DNA of 64,000 nucleotides from Tigriopus japonicus. Its lineage: Eukaryota; Arthropoda; Copepoda; Harpacticoida; Harpacticidae. The position numbers were made by a program, and so were the translations under genes. The stretch is taken from positions 326,146-390,145 of the forward strand of contig JAAGOF010000271.1 in assembly GCA_010645155.1 (NCBI GenBank). The letters run 5' to 3'. Shown in pieces: positions 22,184 to 34,656 of the stretch. Every line of letters begins with the position of its first letter. Positions within the stretch are counted from its first letter, which is position 1. The notes below the pieces were generated by a model, which saw only the letters and a program-made list of their open reading frames with translations, made no database searches and was not told where the DNA came from.

Positions 22184-25100
22184 ATGTTTCAATTTGATCA
22201 CAAGAGGCGCCGATCAGGGCGTATAAGTGACACTTTTTGCAGAGTTAATTGTCTCATCTCGGCCGTAGAAGAGACGAGTTTTCCCGTAACAGGGAACTTG
22301 AACCCTTGAATTTTGTCCGTACTGTTCATCTCTTTGTTGTGGTAGTGTGACACAATCAACCAACTAATGCAAAGTCAATTACCCGGTCTCACCATTCATC
22401 AAGCCTAACCCTGAACGCAGCATTCATTCACTGAAGTACATTGAACAATTGCTATTGCTTACCGCACCATTTCACAACTTCTAAGATAGCAGGGCCATAT
22501 TTCAAAATAACCCTAGTCTAAGACTATTTGTAGCTCTAGGCAAGGCAAAAGAAAAAGTGCTGTATTGGCTGGAGATGTCAATTTGAGAGGGTCTTGCTCT
22601 CAAAAGAAATGGAGAGATCCAACGAGTCGATTAGCGAGTGACTCGACTCCCATTCGCTCTTTCTCCATTTCCACATTACAACAATGAGTCACCCTAACCA
22701 AGACTATGTGTTCCTTGACTGGTTTCTGGATTCCGATGGTAGCGAGTAGAAAAGTTCCAAATGGAGCGATTGAGATTTGGAAAGGGTGCTTCAAATACAC
22801 GTTCTTTCAGAACCTTGAAAAATGACTCGAATAACTGAAAGCAATTGAGTGAGAAATGCGTAAGTTCAATAGCAAGACAAAAACTCACTCAGGAACGGAA
22901 CCATGAAATAATAATTTGTTTACGGGAAATCCGGGTTAAAGTGAGACTTTGAAGGGAGGTTAAATATTTTGCATCTTGCCTTCAAGTCGTTTTTAGGCTG
23001 CTTCAAATATGTATGGTTGACATTCTGAACAAACAAATGTTCCATTACAGCAAAGTTACACCACAACCTTTGCCGCGGTTTATGTAGGAGGGAAAAATAA
23101 CAACCATGAAAACAACTACAAAACAAAAATGACACCAACAACCTCCTAGTATCAACGATATTTAAAGGGTATCAAGTTTCAATGGGGTTATCAGGATCCT
23201 TTGTCGAAGTTTCAGGGTTTGAAGAGTCTAAAGAGTTCGACCTGAATGTTGGACAACGCTTTCAAGCACCCTGAATGGTTTAAGGCATGAAATCTACCCT
23301 CAATCCTCGGTGCCCCCCCCCCTTTCGTGCCTCTTATTTCCACAATGTGACAACCTTTGAACCGGAAGCAAATTGTATTTCCGGTCTTTGAAATCTGTCA
23401 AGATAAAACCTCCCTCAATATGTTCCCTATTGAATTTCTTCCATTGGAAAAGCCTCAACCCACCTTAGAATCCACCACGTACCACGATGAGGTTAACCTG
23501 GAACCTCTGGAATGAATTTGTTTACCAAGGGGTGACCAAATATTCTGGGAGCTATCTAGTGCAAGAGCAAGGTGCAAGATTAGTGGCAATAACTCACCCC
23601 ACGACCCCTAGGATAACTTTGCAAGATCATCATTATCCACTAATGGCCTTTCACCACTTTTGGCCACGCAACTTCTAGGTTCGGCCTTTGCCAAGTGGGA
23701 CTTCCTCACTCACCCCTTTTATTCCACTTGAAACCAAACCCAACTTGAAGCCACCACCCTAGGTTCCCTGGTGTAAATTTAATCAGGAAAGTAAGTTGGG
23801 CGAACTGTCAAGAATCTCACTTTCATAATGCGGCTTATGTTTTACGTCTCATCGAGGAGGAACAGCTACTTTAGCTGAAAAGAAGGGATAGGGTGAAAAT
23901 GACTCCATGCAAAGAGCTGCTGGTTCTGCCGCCAAAATGAAAGTAAGTCCCCCAATCCTATTCAGTTGCCAAGTTAGTTCCGCTTTACAGAAGTTTAGGT
24001 ACAGCCAACGTGAGCAAACTTCATAGGTTATCTCAGCTGTATCATTAAAAAGTTCGCTCAAGTCTTGCAATTATGCCACCAGATTTTTCCCCTTGCCGTG
24101 CTTTAGAGTTCTCCCATGGGGTGTGTTGCTTTGGCATTCTTCATTCTCTTTCGTACCTTGACTTCAATGGTATTGGGGCAAATCCAGGCAAATTCCAAAA
24201 TCTCTCTTGGCAAACTTTTTCTTCGTTCTTTTTAAAGTTTTAGTTATTGTTTGTGTTTTGCATAGGTGAACGTTCGCGTAAATACTGTGACAGGTGTCGC
24301 TTGGTGGATAAATAGGGGAAGGGGAAAACATTTGTACAATTCATCTTGTTTCAGCCAATGACTTAAACAGAAATATTCATCACTTCCTCTTCCCGAGCCT
24401 TCCAGCATCTCTTCACCCTCTTCCTCATCTGGCTTTGAGTTCCAAATAGAGGGCTCTAATGAGAGAGAGAGATTGAAGTCTTTCTGTTCCATTGGTTGAA
24501 CTCTGGCAGGTACATCAGTTTTGTGATGTCTTTTATTTTAGTGCACCAAAGTGCTCATGGGGGATGAGAGGAGATCAGGTCCAAGACAGAGGGTTGCGTT
24601 TGCGTTCCAAACTGAATCGGATTTGCATGGAAATGGGGCTAATTGTGGGACATGACTCTAAATGCAACGACTTTTTCTCCACTTGATATGCTTTCCATCT
24701 TTGGCGATGAGACCCTAAAGTGGAATGAAAGAGGAAATAAAGAAAGGAAGGGGGATTCATTCGGTTGTTTCTAGTCCCATCCTCTGGCTCCAAAGTTGGA
24801 TCCATTCTCTACAGATTTGAATTATAGGAACTCACTTCTATGAATGGTCGAATCGCCTCCACTTTTGCGCTTCTTTCACATGATCTCTAGTCTCCCGGTA
24901 AAAGTAAAATCTGGGGCGGTCCAATGATTATTAAACAGAATGGACCATCGTGCATTGTGGGATACTTAACCGTCCCGTATACATTGATATTGTTTAGTAT
25001 GAGGGTGGCCGTGATGGACACATAATGCCTCTTTCATATGCAAAGGGATCTAAGAGAGAAAGTGAGGGGGATCCTGCCATTCATGGTCGAGGATTCCATT

Positions 25101-28100
25101 TTAGACAGGAAAAAGGCCACGCCACGAAACACTAATGTTGTTCTACACCAATATATACTTCATCCATGGCGTATTGAAAGACAAAATTTGGCTGATTTGG
25201 CGATTATGCATGGATCTCCTACACTCTAGGAGTCCTTCTGGATCTTCATCGTCCATGTGGGGGAGGCAGAACACTAGGGTTGGGGGTGAGTAACTAAGTA
25301 AGTGAGGGAGGGAGGGAGGGAGGGAGGGTGCGTGCGTGCGTGGATTTCCTTACAGACAGATCACTTGCCGGGAATGACGATGATTCCTTCTTTCGCTCGT
25401 TCTTCCATCCGTCCATCCAATATTAGACTCACAACTGGAAAGTCATCCTTTAGCATGAATCATCCATGGATACTGCTGAAGAGTCGTCGGTCCATCACCT
25501 TGCAGCCTTGCACCGTGGAAGACGAATCCGGGAGTAAATTGGTAAATGTCTATGTACACAATGGAGCGTAATCACAACGAGCTATCTCTCCATTTTTGCC
25601 ACCAAGCGTTTTACCGACCACGTTTTTCTCATAAAGAACCTACAAGAGATAAAAAAATGATACCAAGTTTGTTTTTTTGATGATGTTTCTTTTTCAACTA
25701 ATATCTACTTTGCGTCTTTGCAAAACATGGATGGAGTTAAGCCCAAGGAAAAATAAAAGAAACTCAAATGTACATATTTAGGACTGACGTCCGCGAATAA
25801 GAGCGAAGCTCTTTTTGGTGTTCATCATGACACTGCAGATATCTGGATCCTTTCAATGAACCACGTGTAGAGAGGGATCTGTGGTAGAGCTTCAACCAGC
25901 ACCAACGACTGGTCTTCCTCAACCAACTACGTACGTCGAAGACCTGCGTTGGATATAAAGAATGGGGGACTAATTGGACGCATCCATTATCCTTATTATC
26001 ACTACCACGACCAAGAGGAGAAGGCAGAAGAAGGACTCCAGCCCATGTTTGGCTCAACAAGATGCTATAGAATCTGCGGACAAAGGCACTTCGCCAGGAT
26101 TGATGGATGGTGAGGAACCATACATTAACCTTTGATTTACGTTGCCTACTCGATATCCCAAGGATAAGGGTACTATATGTGTTATACTGAATCAGATTGA
26201 ATTTGGCTAGAAAATGAGGAAAAGGAAAGCCAAATGGACCTCGGCGCTTAAGACATTACAAGATCGAGCGAAGATTAAATATTTTAGTCCCGCTTAACTC
26301 CTTCATTGGTTCCAATTCGTCTCCCAATAATCGAATTCCGTTGGACTCTTTAGATTTAATCAGACGGAGGAAAAGAACCATCTTGGGTCCTACCTAGATC
26401 GTGTGTCAGAGCTCAATGAACAAATTCAATTTTGAAATCGTTAAAGCATTGCTTCATACTTCAATTCCTTCAATGCCTTTAACAGACGAAAGATAGAAAG
26501 AAAAACTGAATGATGTCTCGTTCCCAAAAATCATCACTTAATCTAGACTTTTTGGCTGGGTTTCTTAACGCGTAAAATACTTCTAAATTAAGAATGTCGC
26601 ACAAAGAATAACGCTCCCATCTGTTTGTTTCTAGTGAAATTCCAATCTGCAATTGATCCATTTTTGTCCCTACTCAATACGGAGTGTGCCACGATCTCAT
26701 GCATGCAATGATGTGGATCAATGAGTCAAACGGAAGGAATTTTGTGGTGACTGACGAGAAAACAAAATAAATCCGCCATCTGTTCCAAAGTGGAACTGAC
26801 TGAACACCAAATGGAACTCGAAGCCCGAGAGTGATCCCAAGAACGAACGACTTATTGAGAAAATAAAACTTTCACCCATTCCAAAGTCAATTTTGCTATT
26901 TCTGCGTCTAAACCGTGGGAACATAAAATCTCGTGACGTCCAATTCATCAAAGATTCTGCGCAGGCCTTCGGGGTTGTTCCAAATGGTGATCTACCTTGA
27001 GGAAAGGCACCAAATGAATGTTCGGGATTTAATTTGAAATTTTCCAGGGAAAGAATTAGAATGAAACGACCTCGTTCAGATTAAAGGAATGGGAGCGGCA
27101 AGATTGCACGCACGCCCAATGGCAATTCTAAATGGGAAGAATCCAGAAATTTTGGATATTCCGTGCAAAGTTCTGTCGCCAAGAGATATTGGAACAAGTT
27201 TTGGCACTATTGCTCTCGGGTTTAGCGTTTAATTAGACTCTAAAAGTTCCATTGCTTGGTCGTAGAATGGAGGTCATTCTATATGTGTGGACGAGAAGGA
27301 TGAGTGCGCATCAAAAGCGTTCGTTCGTACGTTCTCAACTGACCCTTAAAAGGGAACGTTTCCAATCAACTTTTGTGGACCATAAAATCTCCGAGCAAAT
27401 TCACCCTCATATGTGAGATATATTAGCTCTAGCTTGTGGTTAATCGGAATATTCACCATTTTGCCGATAGATTATCACAAGCATAGAGAGCCTTTTAACC
27501 GTTGTTCTGAAAGAGTCAAAAAGATTGGAACCACGCAAACACAAACTAGAAAGAAAAGGGCCTTTTCCGTTCCAAAGTGTTTCAATTTCAAATTTCAGGC
27601 AAAATTTTAAAACCATGAAAAACACTAAGACTTTAATTAAAAGCAGAATACCGAGAAGCCTTTCTTGTATTTGGCCTTTTCTCCCGATTGAAACTAGGAA
27701 TCCAGCCTTTGGTGCAGAAGACAACGCCCACGCTCAAAGCCTAGCGAGTCCTTGAAGACAGAGCTAATGGTTGAGTTGAGCATTTAGATGGGGCCTTTGA
27801 ACTCGACTCGATGCGTCTCGTCCTTGGCCTTGGCAATATTGGACAGTCTGATTTTGGTGCAATCAAGCGAATAGACAAATACGTACGTAGAAGGAGAGAG
27901 GCTGAAGGCCGGGATTGCTCCACTTGGCCCGCTTTTCAACACTTCCAATTTCGAGGCAGCCTATGATACTTGCTTTGCTTGGACAACCCCTTTGATCCCT
28001 ACTCACTTTGAGACGGTCCTTTCAAGGCTAAATGGAAATGGAACCAAAGAGGATCCTGAGATATTACAACTTTTGCACATGTTTATTCAAATATTCATCA

Positions 28101-28870
28101 GTTTCATATGAATATGAAAGGTAGGTCTTATAGGAAAGGAGTTAATTTCGTTTCCAAACAGATCGCATGCAAATTTGAGTTATTTTCATTAGATTTTAAC
28201 ATACCTATTTAAAAATAACATGATTTTGGCGGCAGAAAGTTGCAAAAAATGAAAAAATGGTGATGCATAGATAAGATGCAAATCACTGGCTGAAAAACAC
28301 TTGTTAAAAGGGTAGATATTTACCTTATATATTGCGTCATTTTTTTCAAGAACTTAAATCTTCCTTTGAAAAGACAACACGAAAATTCATTTTTAAGGAG
28401 CTTTCCACGGTTTTTGTTGTTGTAAATATAGCACTTTTTTCAAATTAGCTTTGAAAATCTCAACTTCATACATTTTGGGCGCTTTGTTTTTCTCCTTGTA
28501 ATGCCTTAACTGGAAATCGGAAAATATTTGGCCATCATGGACGTTGCTTACTCGTTGAAATTTAACCTCATGCAAATGCCACAAGGCAAACAATTAAACC
28601 TAGACAAAGAGAAGATTTGGTCAATTTGTTTTATTTTAATTTTGAAAATCTTATTCATTCTTAGCTTCTTGTATTCACACGTTGACAAAAATGTTTGTCC
28701 AAGAATTGTTGAAGGAAAAAAAGCAATCGTCTTTGTATCTTTGTAGCTCGAGACATGCTTGGTTTGAACAATGTCTAAAATTTGGAACAGACCCATTAAC
28801 TTGGTTCCCCATGAATGGTAAGAAAACGTGAGTTAAGCCTAAACTGAACTGCTTCTATCATTGTATCTAC

Positions 28871-31429
28871 TCATTTTTGATTTTGTGCAATTTTGGTGTC
28901 CATGTCCGATTCCGAACTCACAGAGATATGACTGAGCACTCCCGCCTCAGCATCATCATCATCACCTGAAGGTACCAACTTTTCGACATCACTCAAATGA
29001 AAACTGGAAAAATCCGTAACAGTTATGGCCGGAACTTGTTCCGTCTTGGGCACATCATCAATTTGAAGTTCCGGTAACCGAGCTAATGTATCTTCCGACG
29101 ACTTGGCCGACGATTCGGGAGCAACTGGACGAGCCTTCTGTAATTTGGGCATCTCCATGGATGCCAATTTGGATTTGATATCGGCCAGAGCAGCTGATCC
29201 ACTAGATCCACTCGAACTCGACTTGTTGATCCCAGTAATAGCAGCTTGCTCTTTCATGCGTCTCATCATGGAATGGGCCCAACTCAACTTAAGATTCTGC
29301 AACATCTGATCGATATCTGGTGGGGTGGGGTTGGAGCCCAAAGTGGACGAGGAGCTCATGGAACTCTCTTTGGTCGAGTTGGTTGAGTCTTCGGACGATT
29401 TGGGAGAAGCTCGACTGGGGTTGTGTTCAGAAACAGAACTTGATTTCACATCACTTCGATTACTCGAACTACTAGAAGACAGGGGTCCTCCGGATAATTC
29501 GGCTATGGATGATGGGTCACTGGATTGAGAAGATCGAAGTTCTCGCTTCTGACGACGCAAGGTCAGTTGCTCTTCCAAGGCTCGTTTTTGCTCCTCGAAC
29601 GATTTTTTCAACTCCTCCAGTGACACTTTAGTTTGAAACTCTATGGCAGCCTGCTTTTCAGTTTTCTTGCTTTTTCCCGAGGGTTTTGTTGTCTGCTGGG
29701 CATAGGTTCCATCCAGATCATCCTGGAATCGAACTGTTTTCGAGGAGCTGCTTGAGGATCCTCCAGAGGAGCTTTTCTGACTGATTTGAGAGCACTGAGT
29801 GTGCAAGATTGAAGCTGGTGTACTAGCCACAAATCCGGAAGACGAGTTCAAGGTGGAAGGATTAATGGACGAATCTGAGATGCTGAGATCGCGGATCTCA
29901 TCTCGTTTCATGTCCAAGAGCTTCTCAATGTAGTAACGAAGGAGATTTTGGTTCGGATCCGAACTATCAGAAATCTTGAGTCGGTCAATTAGAGAATGAA
30001 TCGTGTCGGCTTGATCTTGAGATTGGGAAACAGGACCATCTCGCGAGTTGGTTACCGGTCCTGGTTGAAGAGGTCCGGAGATGAAACGTTCTTTGGTGAT
30101 ATCCGTTGATGAGTTCGACGACAAACTGGAGCTGAATTCCGCAACACGGACCTGAAGCTCCAACTTTCCAGCTTCATTCAACGGAAACCCGAGAACTTTG
30201 GATACAAAGTCTTGATTGGGATCTGCTTGAGCCTTTGATCCTTGACCACGTCCATCAACCGTCATAAGGTCACGACTTTGCTCCTGAGCTTTCATTAGCA
30301 ACTCTCGCAATTCTTCAAATTCTCGCTCAGAATCATCACTTCCACGAGGATCAGGGGCCTGGAAAGCCGAATTCGGCCCTCCAAATGTCACTACTCGGCG
30401 TCTAGGAGGAGGCGTGGTTGTACTCTCACTAGAATGGGATTGCGATGATGTGTCTGTTACCGTGCTGCTACTACTTGAAGGACCGCGAACGGGCACTAAA
30501 TCTAAGTCTGAACGATCAGATTTGGACCCAATTGAGGTTTCACTAGGAGACGGTTTTTGGTTGAAGGACATTTCTCGGCTTCTTAGCCGTTCCATTTCAT
30601 CTTGCCTCCTTAGTTCCTTGATCAGTTTGGCTTGCTCGTGCTCAAATTCCGGTGTTTTAAAGTGAACCCGACGTTCCGTGGATCGTTGAGCTTCAATCGC
30701 GGCTTCAAGGCCGTTCATGTTGACCTCGCTCAAAGGTACGCGCCTCACCTGCCCAGACTGGGGTTGATTGGGCAAATCTTGAACCAAGGTTTTTCGAGGA
30801 ACAGTTTTAGATCGAACGCAATGATGATTCGCTTCAATTTCGACCACTTCCAGAGGTTCTTGACCTTTACTCGGCAAAATCTGGCGTCTCAACTGAACCG
30901 CTCGGAGTTTTTCCGTCAACAAAGCGGCTTTTTTCAATTCACGCTGACCTTCCTCAATTTTACTAGCCCATTGTTGATTTTTCAACTCCTTTTGAATGGC
31001 CTTCCGACCTCGTGCATCGGCTTTTTGGGCTTCTAATCGCATTTGTAACGCCTTAAACCTTTGATATTCCTCTTCCCGTTGAACCTCTTGGAATCCGACT
31101 CCGATATCGCGTAAACATTGGCGATATTCCTCCTCTAAAGTGGCCAGTTCCACCATTTTCTCCTGTCGATATTGCTCCAACTCTTGTTGAGCAATTTGGG
31201 CCACGGATTTCTCCTTTTCCCGTTGAACTCGCATTCGGACGATTCGGGCGTGTTCTTTGGCCTGAATCCGGACCTGACGCCATCGTTCCTTCCGTCGATC
31301 TAATTTCTCGTCTTGAAGAATCCGCTCTAGTTCCGATGAATGCAATGGCAAACGACCCACGTGTTGACCACGTGGTTTGACACTCCGTTGATGACCACGT
31401 GGTCTTGAACGACCCTTAATTGGACTCAT
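28871..31429 (-). CDS. CEP295: CEP295 / Ana1-like centriolar protein
   Basis: This single uninterrupted frame of 852 residues starts at ATG 31429. From family knowledge, CEP295 (Drosophila Ana1) acts in centriole-to-centrosome conversion. The first 200 residues are a charged coiled coil that lines up with the CEP295 N-terminus. It has ELERILQDEKLDRRKERWRQ, the conserved LEEEYRQCLRDIGVGFQEVQ block, and later FEHEQAKLIKELRRQDEMER. The rest is Ser-rich, low-complexity and acidic, with another coiled coil near residues 600-660 (SLEELKKSFEEQKRALEEQL). It is much shorter than vertebrate CEP295 (over 2000 residues) and Ana1, and I see no ALMS-type C-terminal motif. The orthology rests on the N-terminal block. 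It is divergent from PPP2R3C, with 628 bp between the two start codons. Confidence 0.68.
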   Translation of the reverse strand: MSPIKGRSRPRGHQRSVKPRGQHVGRLPLHSSELERILQDEKLDRRKERWRQVRIQAKEHARIVRMRVQREKEKSVAQIAQQELEQYRQEKMVELATLEEEYRQCLRDIGVGFQEVQREEEYQRFKALQMRLEAQKADARGRKAIQKELKNQQWASKIEEGQRELKKAALLTEKLRAVQLRRQILPSKGQEPLEVVEIEANHHCVRSKTVPRKTLVQDLPNQPQSGQVRRVPLSEVNMNGLEAAIEAQRSTERRVHFKTPEFEHEQAKLIKELRRQDEMERLRSREMSFNQKPSPSETSIGSKSDRSDLDLVPVRGPSSSSSTVTDTSSQSHSSESTTTPPPRRRVVTFGGPNSAFQAPDPRGSDDSEREFEELRELLMKAQEQSRDLMTVDGRGQGSKAQADPNQDFVSKVLGFPLNEAGKLELQVRVAEFSSSLSSNSSTDITKERFISGPLQPGPVTNSRDGPVSQSQDQADTIHSLIDRLKISDSSDPNQNLLRYYIEKLLDMKRDEIRDLSISDSSINPSTLNSSSGFVASTPASILHTQCSQISQKSSSGGSSSSSSKTVRFQDDLDGTYAQQTTKPSGKSKKTEKQAAIEFQTKVSLEELKKSFEEQKRALEEQLTLRRQKRELRSSQSSDPSSIAELSGGPLSSSSSSNRSDVKSSSVSEHNPSRASPKSSEDSTNSTKESSMSSSSTLGSNPTPPDIDQMLQNLKLSWAHSMMRRMKEQAAITGINKSSSSGSSGSAALADIKSKLASMEMPKLQKARPVAPESSAKSSEDTLARLPELQIDDVPKTEQVPAITVTDFSSFHLSDVEKLVPSGDDDDAEAGVLSHISVSSESDMDTKIAQNQK

Positions 31430-32057
31430 AATTAACTAGAACGAGGTTTAAAACCATTTTTGGAAACTCTGGTTTCTACTTGATTTCCCGAATTTAGGAT
31501 TTTGAAATGTGAAAGATGAACAGGGCTGCCGTTTGCCAATTTTATGGGTCAGTTGTTTTTTCGCCATGACTGAGATTAGTAATAGGACGAGGCTTGAGAA
31601 TTGAGATCATGGCTGACTTATGTTGGTTGATCACTCTATTTATAACAATGAATTATTCATTCATCTTTCTTTGAACTTGATCGTATTGAGCTAAGAAAAG
31701 GTATATGCAATAGTCAATAAGATAGCGTTTGACTTAATTGGCTTGTCATTATCTTAACATAAAAACTGCACATATACAGAGTTCTTCTTTTTTCGCCTTT
31801 TAATTGACCTGCATTAGATTAAGAACAAGAACAAATTTGTTTTTCCTCTTTGCGAACACAGTTTTGGGACCTGTTTTCGCACTGATTTCCGCAGGATCCT
31901 CAGGTTGGACTGAAATCAGACGATAGAAAGTGGCAAGCCTGAAAGTGCGAGAGCTGTCATTTTGAAAACGCTGGCCGGGAAATTCCTCCACACAAAATTG
32001 AACCCAAACAATAACAAAGAGAATGAGATATTAAATACTGTTCACATCCACTCATTC
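31430..32057. promoter_or_regulatory. Shared intergenic region of a head-to-head gene pair (candidate bidirectional promoter)
   Basis: There are 628 bp between the start codons of CEP295-like (minus) and PPP2R3C (plus). Both 5' UTRs and both core promoters must lie here or in an unseen upstream exon. No TATA box is convincing. The stretch near 31955-32057 stays open in the PPP2R3C frame but has no ATG before 32058. Confidence 0.4.
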
Positions 32058-33919
32058 ATGTCCGGATTGGCCACCTTAAAGGCCAGACTCAAGGCCGGAA
32101 TCGTTCGAGCTCAAGCTCTCAACCCCAATCCTCCCGAGAAAACCGAGGATGAAGAATTCCACGAAATCTATTGCCGCATGAAAGGGATCTCATCCTCGGA
32201 TTCAACTTCTGGATCTGCCGTTACTGCCGTGCCCGTATTTTTCCACTCGATTCCCTCCGAAGACGATGCTCTTCGACTCAAATTACGAGAAGAAGCTCGA
32301 GCGGAGTTTCTACAACGTCGCTCGAAATCTCTGTTGGATAATGAAGAGTTGAAGGGGTTGTGGACGCTTTTGGATGCGAATGCCACGCCCACGCCCAAAG
32401 ATTTGCCGGCTTCAGTCTCGATGGCATCTCCGAGTGGGTGTGGTGGGGCGGATTCGGAGCAGATGATCGGTTATGAGGCGTTTCAGAAAGTGGCACAATT
32501 GGCCGGTCCCAAATGCCAGCCGTTTTTTTCGCCCGTGGTGTTTGCCAAATTGCTCCATCAAGACCCACATGGGCGCATTTCGGTCATGGCCTTCTTTAAC
32601 TATGTCATGCGGAAAGTGTGGCTTCATCAAACGCGGATTGGATTGTCCTTGTATGATGTCACGGGACAAGGGTAAGATGTTTGGCAATTTACGGGGAAAT
32701 TTGTGGCTTTGAATTTTTAAATCTAACCTCTTTTATGATGAGAAAACAGCACAATCGTTTAAATGACTATAAAAAATTGGAGTAACATTAAGTTTTAACA
32801 AAAAAAAACGTTTATGTCTGGCATCCTTCCCGAGAATGATTGCGTTTTCAATCGAGTCGATATGACAAAAATTGTAAAGATATTTGGTTTCAAGTTAAGT
32901 GATTTTTTCTTTATGAAATGTCGCTTAATTTGATTTTTCACTGAACTATTTGTACTTCTCTGATTTGATGATTGTGTAGAGTGGATTTTTTTTTCATCAG
33001 AATGTGTTTTACTATTAAAGAGAAAGCATTTTACGTGTCAATTTTGTCACTCTTTCAGCTTTTTAAGGGAGCAAGATTTGGAGAATTACATCGCCGAGTT
33101 AATACCCACCTTACCTCAATTGGATGGCTTAGAGAAAAGCTTCCACAATTTCTACACTTGCACAGCCGTACGCAAGTTCTTTTTCTTCTTGGACCCGCTT
33201 CGAACCGGACGAATTCGTATCCAGGATATCCTAGCTTGTAGCTTCTTGGATGAGCTCCTCGAATTACGAGATCAAGACCTTGCCAAGGATGTCCAAGAGT
33301 CCAATTGGTTCTCAGCACCTTCCTCTCTCCGAGTCTATGGTAAGCTTTCAATCCAATATCAGCTTTACTTTTCATCATCTAACCTTCTACTCGCGTTTGA
33401 ACAGGTATTTATTTAAATCTGGATCAAGATCACAACGGGATGCTTTCTCGGAGTGAGCTTCTCAAATACGGTACGGGCACGTTGACCCCGGTTTTCATTG
33501 AACGTGTCTTTCAAGAGTGTCTCACTTACGAGGGTGAGATGGACTACAAGACCTACTTGGACTTTGTGTTGGCCTTGGAGAACCGCAAAGAGCCACAATC
33601 GCTTCAGTATTTCTTTCGCATCTTGGATGTGAGACACGAGGGATTCATTACGGCTTTCAACTTGAACTTTTTCTTCCGTGATATCTTGAAAGAAATGGAG
33701 AAGCACAACCAGGAACCCGTTCAGTTTGAGGATGTCAAAGATGAAATCTTTGACATGGTTCGACCTCAAGATCCGTTAAAAATCACCCTTCAAGATCTCG
33801 TCCGATGTGGCAACGGCGACACGGTCATCAGTATTCTCATCGATTTGAATGGCTTCTGGACTTATGAGAATCGCGAGGTTCTCGTGGCGGACACACCTGA
33901 GGAATCAGCCGAGGTTTGA
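32058..33919 (+). CDS. PPP2R3C: PP2A regulatory subunit B'' gamma (PPP2R3C / G5PR)
   Basis: Three exons (32058-32671, 33059-33339, 33405-33919) give 469 residues; the human protein has 453. All junctions are GT-AG and in phase. The protein is a regulatory B'' subunit that directs protein phosphatase 2A. It is linked to centrosome and cytoskeleton function in animals and is homologous to plant TON2/FASS. Nearly invariant blocks are visible: FFNYVMRKVWLHQTRIGLSL, TAVRKFFFFLDPLRTGRIRI, an EF-hand-like DQDHNGMLSRSE, GEMDYKTYLDFVLALENRKE and the C-terminal ILIDLNGFWTYENREVLVA. The start at 32058 (MSGLATLKARLKAG) is the first ATG in the open frame. A Ser/Gly-rich insert (SVSMASPSGCGGADSEQ) follows LLDANATP and accounts for the extra length. 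Confidence 0.95.
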
Positions 33920-34283
33920 CCTACAACGATCTGTGGTTTCTTTTTCGGATGATCTTTATACTTTGAAGCAAAACATAATTCCTTTTAGATGTTCATAAAA
34001 AGACAAATATATCTGCATTATGGAACGCACTAAGAACTCCAACAATTTAACGTTGAGCGTAGATGTTTTACTTCTATTTATTTATTTTTAGTTTGTCCTG
34101 ATGTTTGAATAGTTTTTTTTTTAAACCAAAACTGTCAAAAATTGTATAATTTGGGCTGGATTTACCCTCCGTTTTATAGAATTAAAACAAGTCAAAACCT
34201 CTGGTATCAGAACGTTAACAAAGACATCAAGTCGAACTTCCTTGTTTAAATCAGCTAGAGTATTAGAAACACCTCTGGTTTAA

Positions 34284-34460
34284 CTAAGTCCCTTCTTTTT
34301 TGCGACAACCTTCTTTTAGACTGCCCAGTGTTAAGGCTTGAGTCTCTTTAAGACGAGTTTTTCTTCCTCTTTTTCCAAACCATTCAGTCTTGTTCAAGGA
34401 CTTGATTTGTTGGCTAATGTTAACTCGCTTACCGACCTTCACAGACTGGACCATGACCAT
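34284..34460 (-). CDS. Small Lys/Arg-rich ORF (58 aa), unconfirmed
   Basis: A minus-strand ATG at 34460 opens 58 codons to TAG: MVMVQSVKVGKRVNISQQIK at the start, then a basic middle (EWFGKRGRKTRLKE) and a KKEGT end. It sits alone in the 737-bp gap between the PPP2R3C stop and the PUS7 start, antisense to both. The composition is strongly basic and looks more protein-like than the surrounding AT-rich DNA. An internal GTAAGC at codons 10-12 could instead be a splice donor. No family is recognised. It could be a real small basic protein, a first exon, or chance. Confidence 0.25.
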   Translation of the reverse strand: MVMVQSVKVGKRVNISQQIKSLNKTEWFGKRGRKTRLKETQALTLGSLKEGCRKKEGT

Positions 34461-34656
34461 CTCTAGTATGAAATTGCTATAAAAACACTACTCAGAATAG
34501 CATTCTGTCCGCCAGTCGGTAGCCCGCAAAAAGGTTGAATTATTGAATTAAACAATCTCAACCAAGGACACCTTTATTAGGTTATCATCTTGTTATAGTA
34601 CTCCCTGTCTCAACGCTTGACACTTACGAAGAAGGGACTTTACGTCAATCTTCTTC

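Larger units (their letters stand above)
19218..28870. other. Long stretch without a supported gene; contains two delimited transposon derivatives
   Basis: Probably introns or upstream sequence of the PSI membrane-protein gene plus intergenic DNA. Elements at 20737-20968 and 21444-22183 are described separately. A microsatellite of GAGG then TGCG units occupies about 25303-25341. Several short frames, such as 22920-23141 minus, were considered and not accepted. Confidence 0.35.

Noticed and set aside
22920..23141. 73-codon minus-strand frame after a TTTTGTAG acceptor
   Set aside because: Considered as an exon of the PSI membrane protein, but it ends in a stop and has no Cys pattern or phase support.
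25302..25571. 89-codon plus-strand frame beginning in a GAGG repeat
   Set aside because: The N-terminus is translated microsatellite and the rest lacks coding character.
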